This document shows positions 12,283 through 21,546 of a stretch of DNA of 64,000 nt, piece after piece. A program made the position numbers and the translations under genes. Source of the DNA: Timema cristinae (lineage: Eukaryota > Arthropoda > Insecta > Phasmatodea > Timematidae); contig JBCFYV010000012.1 of NCBI GenBank assembly GCA_039000515.1, forward strand, positions 43,464,355-43,528,354. The letters run 5' to 3'. Each line of letters starts with the position of its first letter. Positions within the stretch are counted from its first letter, which is position 1. Below the pieces are notes generated by a model. It ran no database searches and was not told the DNA's origin. It saw only the letters and a list, made by a program, of their open reading frames with translations.

Positions 12283-12472
12283 ATATCCTTCACAATTAAC
12301 TACAAATAACACTCATATCACCTCCTGACAAAATATTACTTTAGCTCTATCTCTCACAATTCATTACAAGTAACACTCTTAGTTCACGTCCTAACAAAAT
12401 ATTACTTTGGATATATACCTCGCAATTAATTACAAGTAACATTGTTAAATCACTTATTGACAAAATATTAAT
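12283..12472. repeat. Three tandem copies of a 64-65-bp unit
   Basis: The block CACAATTnAnTACAAnTAACA starts at 12291, 12355 and 12420, each followed by ACAAAATATTA after about 30 bases. Non-coding. Confidence 0.6.
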
Positions 12473-13095
12473 TGATATAGGCTAATATATCTGTTGCCAG
12501 CAGCAGTGTGTTGTTTTAACCTCAAACAAGTTCAATATACCTATTTAGAGCCAAATTGTCAAAGCCATTTTTTCCCCAAGTCTTTGAAAAATCACTCATC
12601 AATAAACTACCCACAAACGACAATATGTTAAAAAAACAAATAGACTTATACAATGTTATTTGTCATGTCAGACATTCCCAAGATACCAATTTGGAATCGA
12701 ATGATCAAATCTCTTTTTAAAATATTTCAATTTTTGAAAAATCACTTATCACACTTTAAAAATGTTTTGACCAAAAACCAAATAGCCTCTACGTTGCTAT
12801 TTTTGAGATCAATTACTCCCTAGGTTTGCATTTTAATCAGAATCTTTAGATCCAGTTTTGAAAAAAATTATTGCATTAAAAAATCTCTCAATTGTAAGCT
12901 ATCCTTAATTTTAAGGCGAGGGTCAAAATAAAACAAACCTGTTGAGATATTGCCCTATAACTTCTAGATATCAAGTTTGAAAAAATCAATCAAACCGTAT
13001 CCGATCCGTGGTCAAGGACAGGCTGGCAGATAGACATGGGGACAAACAGAATTGTGAAAACAAGTTTCTTGAGTTCGATTTTATATTTAAAAAAT
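12473..13095. other. AT-rich, nothing recognised
   Basis: Short direct similarities (AAAAATCACTnATCA near 12589 and 12737) are seen but no gene, TIR or RNA. Confidence 0.3.
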
Positions 13096-13249
13096 GGGTG
13101 TGTGTACTTATGTACGCGCGTGAGAAGTTATACTTCTTTGGCATCATTAAATAAACTAAAAGAATCTTAGATTGATGAATAAGATTTATTGTAGAGAATT
13201 AGATATTAGAAATTAATAATAAATATTTAAAATTGAAAATTAATAATTT

Positions 13250-13284
<35 letters not shown>

Positions 13285-14887
13285 TTAAAAATAAAATTTA
13301 GAAAATAATAAATATATATGACATAATTTGTACTAAATATTATAAGATTCTTAATTTTAAATATTTATTATTGATTATTTAATATTTTAAAAGTAAATGA
13401 ATAAATTTAATTATAAATTCAAAAATTGAATTTAAGTTTATTCATTTTTTAAATATTTATTATTTTCTTAATTTAATATTCACTTTTCATTTTTATCAAA
13501 AAGTTTTCATTAAATTTGTTCATTTATTTTTATAAATATTTATTATTTATTCAATTTAATAATAAATATTAAAAATTAATATTTCAATTTGATGTTCGAT
13601 TTAAATTTTTATCACAAATTTTTTATTAAATGTTTTATTAATTTTATTTCTTTATTTTGTAAATATTAAATAACCAATTAAAAATTTTAACAATAATAAT
13701 TTAATAATATTTAGTATTAATTATGTTAAATAATAATATTTTAATTTATATCAATAAATAATACTTACGGATAGTTAACCTCAATTATATTGGAGCACTT
13801 GAAAAAGTCTATAAGCACAATTTTTTTCACTAATATTTACGAATAGTAAATAAAATTAATCAAAATATTCAATTTAAATCACTACTGAATATAATTTATT
13901 AGCACATATATAATTCGCACTTGTATGAAACTAAAACACGTGTTGTGAATGTAGAAACTAGAAACATGTGGATAAATATTATATATATGAAAACAGTGAT
14001 AAGAGGCGACGAGCGTACCATAGAGAAAGGAATAACATAGTATACATTTCTCTATGAGCGTACCAACATGCGCGACTAACAGAGGTTCTATTTCTATTTT
14101 GTTGGTAGCTTTTTTTTTCGAGACTTAATGAGCGGTTTAACTTCAACCTGTTACTTTTGTGTTACAGTGATGCGCGCGCATCTTAAAATTTCACTCTCAT
14201 CATTTTTTCATAACGCGCCTAAAGAAGTATAACTTCAAAAGTAAGAACTCATCAATATCTTGAAATAATTTTTTTTGAAGTTATACTTCTTTAGGCTCGT
14301 TATGAAAAAATGATGAGAGTGAAATTTTAAGATGCGCGCGCATCACTGTAACACAAAAGTAACAGGTTGAAGCTAAACCGCTCATTAAGTCTCGAAAAAA
14401 AAAAGTTACCAACAAAATAGAAATAGAACCTCTGTTAGTCGCGCATTTTGGTACGCTCTTCGCCTCTGATCACCGTTTTCATATATATAATATTTATCCA
14501 CATATTTCTAGTTTCTACATTCACAACACGGGTTTTAGTTTCATACAAGTGTGAATTATATATGTTCTAATAAATTATATTCAGTAGTTATTTAAATTGA
14601 ATATTTTGATTAATATTATTTACTATTCGTAAATATTAATGAAAAAAATTGTGCTTATAGACTTTTTCAAGTGCTCCAATATAATTGAGGTTAACTATCC
14701 GTATGTATTATTTATTGATATAAATTAAAATATTATTATTTAACATAATTACTACTAAATATTATTAAATTATTATTGTTAAATATTTATTATTGGTTAT
14801 TTAATATTTACAAAATAAAGAAATAAAATTATTTAATAATGCCAAAGAAGTATAACTTCTCACGCGCGTACATAAGTACACACACCC
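13096..14887. repeat. Long imperfect palindrome (foldback-like element)
   Basis: The outer ends are inverse copies: GGGTGTGTGTACTTATGTAC from 13096 and its complement ending at 14887. The inner ends, up to 14240 and from 14273, are also inverse copies around a 32-base spacer. The arms match through ATGCGCGCGCAT (about 14170 and 14332) and out to about 13680 and 14830; the left arm then has roughly 480 extra AT-rich bases (13170-13640), including a (TA)n run. Each arm is bounded at both ends by AAAGAAGTATAACTTC or its complement. The stretch is non-coding. It fits two inverted copies of one short TIR element, or a foldback transposon; a single strand would form a hairpin over 500 bp long. Confidence 0.7.
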
Positions 14888-14984
14888 TTTTTTTCTGCAT
14901 TACAATACTTTATTTTAATATGAGTAATTAAAAGATTGGTTACCCTGGTATGTATTCGGACCCTACTCAATAACAAGAAAACTG

Positions 14985-15225
14985 CTTGCTCACTGAGGGC
15001 TGTCTGTCAATTCATGTGTAGCTAACATTGTATCACCTCTTTCTAACACCAACAATCCTTATTGAGTACTGTCTGGTTTATTAGCAATGCATGTGTAGCT
15101 AACATTGTATCACCACTCTCTGACACCAACACTTGCTTAGTGATGACTGTCTGGTTTAATAGAAATTCATGTATAGCTAACATTGTATCACCACTCTCTA
15201 ACACAAACACTTGCTTAGTGAGGAA
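14985..15225. repeat. Three tandem copies of an about 78-bp unit
   Basis: The block CATGTGTAGCTAACATTGTA (TGTATAGC in the third copy) recurs at about 15013, 15090 and 15170, each preceded by CTGTCTG and followed by CACCAACA or CACAAACA. Non-coding. Confidence 0.75.
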
Positions 15226-15539
15226 GTAGATTCGATACTTCCTAGTTTATAAACTAAACCTTTTAATATGGCAAAGTTTATACTATGCTTCGTAACCTTG
15301 GATACAAACACTTGAACTAAGACGCTTTAGCTTTTACTCTTTGAAACACATTTATTGTATGTTAATATTTTTTTTAATATATTACTAATCTAGACACCTA
15401 CTACATCATGCCTGTTGCATTCTATCTTGGTCCATCAAATTTACCCTTTCGTTAAACCAGTGTGTGCCTAGACATTTCCATTAGCGGGCCACTGGGATTT
15501 AACCAAGTTCCCTCCTATATCATTGTCTGATTAAAAATA

Positions 15540-15870
15540 AACCTCTAATAGCTATTTGGAGCTTCCCACCCCCAGATAAAAAATGGATGCCACTCTCATT
15601 TATTTGGAGTTATCGCTACATGGATTTATTTTAATTAGATGTTTCTAGAATATATAGGTTGCTTCATAAATATTTTCAATTGTATTTAGAGTTCAATGCG
15701 TTCTTCTCCCAACAAATAGTTAATTTTTACGAGTTGTTTGGAGGTAATGCATTGCTTACCATCACAATTGTCACAAAAATAAACCAGAGTAAATTCAAGC
15801 CCATTTATTATTTCCTTTCTAGTTTATAGTGACCTAACGTACATAATTTGGAGTGTTCATCTAATTTAAT
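15540..15870. repeat. Further copies of the about 55-bp degenerate unit
   Basis: Blocks such as AGCTATTTGGAG (15550), ATTTGGAGTTATCG (15601), TAGATGTTTCTAGAA (15637) and TAATTTGGAGTGTTCAT (15845) repeat the unit of 10676-12240, so the two arrays were probably one before the palindrome and other DNA separated them. Confidence 0.4.
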
Positions 15871-15890
15871 GATCTGTTTATAAAAAGGCA

Positions 15891-16908
15891 TTACATCAAT
15901 AAATCGGTGACCCGTAGTGGAAGAATCTTGTGTTCTTTCAACCTTGCAATATTTTCCATGAAAAGTGGTGGTAAGGTATTTTCATTACTATATTCATATT
16001 TTGAAAGTGTTTTTTCACTAACGAGTAAAGTATGTTCCACATTTGGTAGTAAATACTCCAATTCGTCATCTTCATCAAAAATGTATGTTTCTGCCTGCAT
16101 ATCTTTGGAATTTGAGGTTCCTGCAGTTGGTGTAAAGTCTTCACTTTCTTGGGCACACGTCCTAAAAACCATTACATATATATAATTTACATAGTTATCT
16201 ATTTCTTATAGAACGTCTTACCATTCATCTAAGCTATTAGCATTTAGTTATTATAATAGGGTAAGAGTGAGTAAAGTAGAATAGAGAGGAAATGTACCGC
16301 GTTTGTGTGGAAGAAGCTTGGGAAACTGTTACTAAAAGAAGCTTTAGTAGATTACACCAAGTCGGAATTAAAACCTTGACCTCCCGCTCACTAACAAACC
16401 AGAAAAACCTGTAATTTACTCGGCGTGCATACTGTTAGGGCTTATAATCACTAACCCATAACTGATAAATTATATTATAATACAATCAACACCTTATATT
16501 TTGTGTATATCTAAGGACTATTTTAAGCTTTAGGTAGCCAACATACTCGATTAAAATACTTGTCATCATTTCCGTTTGGAACCAATTTAACGCAGCCACA
16601 TTTCATGTACAAGACTGTACATTTTTTTTTCAATTTATTTATCAACATAAATATATTTGACACGTTTTTGGCATATCCGCAAAATTGTTTTAGAAAATAA
16701 ACATATGAAATACTCCTAAATTTATTTAACAACCACAAAATAAGATATTAGTTGTAATATTTTCAAACTACAGTTACCTTTTAGGTGATTCAAATTTGTT
16801 TCCGGTGAATTATGATTCTTCTTTATGGATTCTCCATCTCTTCATTATATCTCTGGATCGTTTTCTTCTTTTACATACTTTACTTGGAAATGAACGAGGC
16901 TTAGACAT
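15891..16908 (-). CDS. Candidate multi-exon gene of unknown function
   Basis: Three minus-strand pieces look like exons. The first starts at ATG 16908 with a very basic stretch (MSKPRSFPSKVCKRRKRSRD) and runs to a donor AAAAG/GTAACTG near 16779, with one stop in between. The second opens after an acceptor TTTAG at 16716 and runs to a stop at 16523, with a cysteine-containing end (MKCGCVKLVPNG). The third follows an acceptor TTTTTAG at 16162 and encodes about 90 acidic residues (IFDEDDELEYLLPN) to a stop at 15891. No family is recognised. The basic start and acidic end resemble DNA-binding proteins of transposons, but that is a guess. The stop in piece one suggests decay or a wrong exon edge. 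Confidence 0.25.
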
Positions 16909-16921
16909 TTTGTACACAGTA

Positions 16922-17174
16922 AATTATTATTTAGTACCACGTCTTACTACCCGTTCGGTTTATACGCTTTAAGTACTAATTACGGTAATGGATTAAGATT
17001 TGTGAAGGTTGAATTGGAGGAATTGAACCCGCATTTCTGTGGAGGGAGAGTGGAAAACCATTTAGGGTAAACCACCCCAGTTCACCCGACCGAGATTCGA
17101 GCCTTGATCTCCCCGTCCTCTGCGGTCGAGCTCAACACGACTAGCGCGTTAGCCAACTACGCCATCGAGGCGGG
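16922..17174 (-). repeat. tRNA-derived SINE, family B
   Basis: On the minus strand the head contains an A-box-like TGGCGTAGTTGGCTAACGC and a B-box-like GGCTCGAATCTCGG, then the body, then the tail GTATAAACCGAACGGGTAGTAAGACG ending in an ATT-rich run. The same family occurs at 38614-38862 and 58274-58533. The tail is shared with SINE family A (37.2-37.9 kb), whose head is different. The SINE abuts the truncated end of the composite repeat at 17178. Confidence 0.8.
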
Positions 17175-17177
17175 TCT

Positions 17178-17449
17178 GTCGATCAGTTAGCTGGAGCCCA
17201 ATTTGTCGGCCAGTTTGCTGTCACTTTGTCCACCTAAGCATGAACTTGTCAACCAGTTGTTCCAAATCGTGTCGGCCACATGTCTCATTTAGCCTTCGAG
17301 ATATTTTTTACAGCTTATCGACCAGTTTGTATGATGACAGTGTAGACAATATGAACATGTAACTAATTATGTTTACAGATACAACTATATTACTTATGCC
17401 TAGAATGTTAAATCATATCATTAATTGCAATCAGTCCTAGTTAAATATA
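17178..17449 (+). repeat. Composite repeat copy C, left of the Polinton
   Basis: The stretch matches the reverse complement of 9396-9665 with small indels; shared runs include CGTGTCGGCCACATGTCTCAT (as CACATGTnGCC) and TTTACAGATACAACTATA. It ends in AATATA (17444-17449), the left copy of the Polinton target duplication. The right half of this repeat resumes at 33683. Confidence 0.85.
17444..17449. repeat. Polinton target-site duplication, left
   Basis: AATATA here and at 33683-33688 bracket the element. Six base pairs is the known Polinton duplication length, and the empty paralogous site at 9396-9401 holds the same six bases once. Confidence 0.9.
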
Positions 17450-17766
17450 ACTACTGTACATGACCCCTCGTTCCACTCCTTGGGCTATATTTGTGAGGCG
17501 TTGTTATTGCGAACAGTTGAGGAATTTGTAAACATCCTTGTGGTAGAATAACAAGTGAACATATAGTCCGTATTTGTGTATGAATGGTAATATCTGAGTA
17601 TGAAAAAACTATAAACTATTTCTCTAGGAAGTGATAATTATAGTACGTGTTTCCCTCAACCCCCCCCCCCCGCCCCCCGAACCGATCCTCGAGACATATA
17701 GATTGATAATTGCTGATTAATTGTCGATTATCGATGATCGAGAGGGTTTAAAACACGGATATTACA
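17450..17766 (+). repeat. Polinton left terminal inverted repeat
   Basis: It matches the reverse complement of 33386-33682 with few differences; the largest is a longer C-run (about 17661-17679). The inner part contains iterated AT motifs (TGATAATTGCTGATTAATTG, then TCGATTATCGATGATCGAG) up to AAAACACGGATATTACA. In protein-primed replication systems the terminal repeats are the replication origins, so these iterations are candidate binding sites (inference). Confidence 0.92.
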
Positions 17767-17970
17767 AACATATATATGCTAATTGGTGATTAATTATCAG
17801 GAAGCCCTCCCACCTACAGCGCCTGCAACATCCCTGGCGAGAACTAACGACATCCCTTAATTTCGAAAACGGTCTATATTTAAAAAAGTTCATTCATATC
17901 AAAACCGGCCTATAGCCCTCCAGTCGCCTTGGATATGTTGATTGCCTCACAACAGCCTTGGCGAGGACTT

Positions 17971-18060
17971 CGTGAGAGTTTGTAAACATCCCTGTTTTTT
18001 CGTGGTTGTGTAACAAAGCAAACAACTATAAATAGACCTCGAGATCTTTACACTCGTTCA
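17971..18060 (+). promoter_or_regulatory. Core promoter of the first Polinton gene
   Basis: TATAAATA lies at 18027-18034, with TTCAAT at 18057-18062 as a possible initiator 31-33 bases on and the ATG at 18095. Just upstream, GTTTGTAAACATCCCTG (about 17970) repeats a motif of the terminal repeat (TTTGTAAACATCCTTGTGG, near 17526). Confidence 0.55.
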
Positions 18061-18094
18061 ATATAATTTGTGATTTCATCCTATAAACATCAAG

Positions 18095-18618
18095 ATGAGA
18101 TTTGACGATCTTGAAAACTGGTTCAATTTCGGTAAGTTTAAAAAGCTTTGTATATTTAAATGGGTAGCTATTTTACATGATAAAAAGTCTTTGGTGTACA
18201 GAGGTATTTGCTCTTTACAGACTTCCAAGAAGACACAACACCGACGCCTGCAGGAACTATTCAAACGCTGTCTCCAGATCTGTTGGGGCTTTTTACCAAT
18301 GAGGGGGTTTGCACGGCGGGTAATTTTCGGCTTTAAATTTGAGCATGATTGGTGTGTAGTTTTTTGCCCCTGTGATAGTAATTAATATGTATTTATTTAA
18401 TTTCAGATTTTTGGGACACTGCACCACTGTCGCCGCCAGCCCAAAATATGGACGACATGTCGGCCACTCTGGCCGAGCTCGAGCGGCTAGATCGTCCTCC
18501 GGAGATCCGGGATGGTGTGCAGGCGCCACTAGGGATTCAAACTGACGTCACGGCAGCCATCCCTCATGCCGATGTTTTGACCGAACTGGAGCTACTAGAA
18601 CAACTCTTATGTGAGTAG
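18095..18618 (+). CDS. Spliced small acidic Polinton protein, unknown function
   Basis: Three exons, 18095-18131, 18221-18319 and 18407-18618, join in one frame to give 115 residues. Both introns are short (89 and 87 nt), start GTAAGT or GTAATT, end TTTACAG or TTTCAG, and interrupt a codon after its first base. At each junction the split codon becomes aspartate, so exons 2 and 3 both open with DF (DFQED and DFWDT). Exon 1 encodes MRFDDLENWFNF. The C-terminus is rich in leucine and glutamate (VLTELELLEQLLCE). There is no signal peptide, membrane segment or cysteine cluster. The gene stands alone behind its own TATA box, away from the packed capsid cluster. Acidic and hydrophobic residues mixed in this way are typical of transcription-activating or adaptor segments, which is only an inference. 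No homologue is recognised. Confidence 0.65.
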
Positions 18619-18964
18619 CATCTAACTGAAATAGTCAGTTATTCACATTCCAGGAGGGAGAAAGTTGTAACCGGTCAGCGAGAAGGCTTTGATGACCACA
18701 CGTGTGGATGCCTGTTCAGTTTAAACCCAAGCAATAATATATTTTGCTAGAGAGAGAGAGAGAGAAAGGCAGAACACAGTCACTTTCCCCTGTCATTAGC
18801 GACGGGAGACTAGGGGGTATTTATGTCGTATCAACAACTCTGACGTTAAAAGCACAGCTGAAAATGTGGGTTTAACCTTTGTTAACGCGTATGTTTGGAA
18901 CAATTATATTTAAAGTCTGTTGAGCCAGGGGTCCCGCGTTCGATTCCCGGGCATTGATGAAAAT
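18619..18964. other. Polinton non-coding spacer
   Basis: No gene is seen. It contains a (GA)n run near 18750 and a B-box-like GCGTTCGATTCCCGG at about 18934, similar in setting to GGGTTCGATTCC at 21464; both lie beside a GTTTAACCTTTGT segment (18871, 21484). Confidence 0.4.
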
Positions 18965-20785
18965 GTTGGTTTGATAAATTAAAGCACTATTAACAAATCC
19001 AAATTCCCAACAAAGTTAATCTATAAAATAATTTAAATTACATTAAACACTCACAAAAAATATCCGCTCTCTCATTAATTTGTAGGAGCACATTTAAAAA
19101 AACAAAACAGAGTGCCCTCTGCTCAGCACTAGTGTCTGTATGTATGTATAGCAAGTGACATATGAAGATCACATGACTTGGCGTATTAATACATGAAATT
19201 TAATCTAGGAAGTTCTTCTAGCTGTCAGATATGTCCATTCCTTAGAAAATCAGTGCATGTATATACAAATACACACATGATGAGATTAATTAAAACGGTT
19301 TACGTAAAAAAAAACCTATTCTGATGTGTGTTATAATTTAACTTCAGGGATTTCCTTGACCTCAATGTGTTAACTACTCACCATCAATACACATTTAGAT
19401 TTAAACACACACACACCACTAATTAACGTTTAAAAAGAACTGTGTGTTTCATCCACCCTTGTAGAGTTAAAAGAACATGTATTTCATTCGCGTGGAAGGA
19501 GGGGTTTCAATTCCCGAACGGTTTAAAAATGTTGTTTGATAAATTAAACCCCTATTAACAAATCCAAATTCCAACAAGTTAATTATAAAATAATTTAAAT
19601 TTGTCACTAAACACTCACAAAAAAAATCCGCTCTCTCATTATTTGTAGGATCACATTTAAAAAAAACGAATGCCTGTGTTCACACTAGTGTCTGTATGTA
19701 TGTATAGCAAGTGACATATGAAGATCACATGACTTGGCGTATTAAACATGAGATTTAATCTAGGAGTTCTTCTAGCTGTCATATGTCCATTCCTTAGAAA
19801 ATCAGTGCATGTAATACAATACACACATGATGAGATTAATTAAAACGGTTTACTAAAAACCTATCTGATGTGTGTTATAATTTAACTTCAGGGATTCCTT
19901 GACCTCAATGTGTTATACTCACCATCAATACCATTAGATTTAAACACACACACACACTAATTAACGTTTAAAAGAACGGTGTGTTTCATCTATCCTTGTA
20001 GAGTTATCATTTGCGTGGAAAGAGATTCAATCCCCAATCTCCTCAACAACGGCAGCTGGTCTACTGTGCGATGTACATAGAATTATACACACTATTTGCC
20101 TGCGAGTAACATCCAAATGGTACAATCAATAAACATATATAGTAAATAGTGTAGGGTAACATATGCGTTGATCCAAATTCCCAACAAAGTTAATCTATAA
20201 AATAATTTAAATTACATAAAATTTGTCACTAAACACTCACAAAAAAAAATCCGCTTTCTCATTAATTTGTAGGAGCACATTTAAAAAAAAACCAGAATGC
20301 CCTGTGTTCAGCACTAGTGTCTGTATGTATAGCAAGTGACAAATGAAGATCACATGACTTGGCGTATTAATACATGAGATTTAATCTAGGAAGTTCTTCT
20401 AGCTGTCAGATATGTATAATACAAATACACACATGATGAGATTAATTAAAATGGTTTACGTAAAAATAACCTAATCTGATGTGTGTTATAATTTAACTTC
20501 AGGGATTTCCTTGACCTAAATGTGTTAACTACTCACCATCAATACACATTTAGATTTAAACACACACACACTAATTAACGTTTAAAAAGGACTGTGTGTT
20601 ACATCCTACCTTGTAGAGTTATCATTCATGTGGAAGGAGATTCAAACCCCAATCTCCTCAACAACGACAGTCTGATCTACTGTGCGATGTACATAGAATT
20701 ATACATACTATTTGCCTGCGAGTAACATCCAAATGGTACAATCAATAAACATATATAGTAAATAGTGTAGGGTAACATATACGTT
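18965..20785. repeat. Three tandem copies of an about 560-610-bp unit inside the Polinton
   Basis: TCCAAATTCCCAACAAAGTT opens the unit at 19000, 19564 (with two bases missing) and 20171. Each unit then carries TGTCTGTATGTATAGCAAGTG, a stretch with CACATGACTTGGCGTATTAA, and a (CA)n run. Units two and three end with ACCCCAATCTCC or TCCCCAATCTCC and a shared tail to about 20160 and 20785. On the minus strand that end looks tRNA-like (CAGTAGATCAGAC, then GGTTTGAATCTCC). No protein is encoded. The copies differ mostly by small deletions, which argues for recent amplification. Confidence 0.85.
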
Positions 20786-21183
20786 GCTATTTATTCTGTG
20801 CCATCTACTCAGGAAAATTGGTACTTGTGTTAACCCGTACATATAACATTTATAAACAATGGTGGCTATCACTACACTATAGGGGTAGAATAATGAATGG
20901 TAAGTTTAACCACAGTTGGGTGAAGAGAAAACGTTCTATACACATTTCAACACTCGTTGAATACCTGTCAAGGGTGTCCTGGAATTTAATGCTCGAAACT
21001 ATATTTTGTTGACATACTAAATTATCCACTTAAACCTCAAGCCAAAATTATAGGAAGTGTACATACATTTGCATGGATGGAGAAAGGAAAAACTCCCAGC
21101 GGTGATGAAGGATCTATAATACTCAACACATTTTTAGCACTGCGCTATTAGATTATAAATTGGGAAGACTGTAATTATAGTAG
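20786..21183. other. Polinton spacer, nothing recognised
   Basis: A 64-codon open frame at 20818-21012 contains a basic run (WVKRKRSIHISTLVEYL) but no known motif, and there is no promoter or splice context to support it. Confidence 0.2.
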
Positions 21184-21376
21184 AGTTTACAAATAGTTTA
21201 TTGCAAGACTTTCTTTAACAACTTCATATACAGCTAATATTCTAAACAGCCAGTCACATATTCTTAAAAATAATAAATAGTAATGTTTACAAATAGTTTA
21301 TTGCAAGACTTTCTTTAACAATCTGATGAATATTCTAAACAGTCAGTCACATATTCTTACAAATAATAAATTATTG
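21184..21376. repeat. Tandem duplication of about 100 bp
   Basis: GTTTACAAATAGTTTATTGC starts at about 21186 and 21289, and both copies run through GACTTTCTTTAACAA, ATTCTAAACAG and CAGTCACATATTCTTA. The second copy lacks about 10 bases. It lies 170 bases before the polymerase gene and may be regulatory; nothing proves that. Confidence 0.8.
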
Positions 21377-21546
21377 TAAGTCCTAGGGTGTATTTATTAC
21401 ACACACACACACACAATTTGCGAGGGGGTCCCGGTTTCAACTGTATTTGTGAAGGATACCGGGTTCGATTCCTATTCATGTGTGTTTAACCTTTGTATTT
21501 TGTACATGTTCAAATGTATTTATTACACACGTGGGTTATAGTTGAA

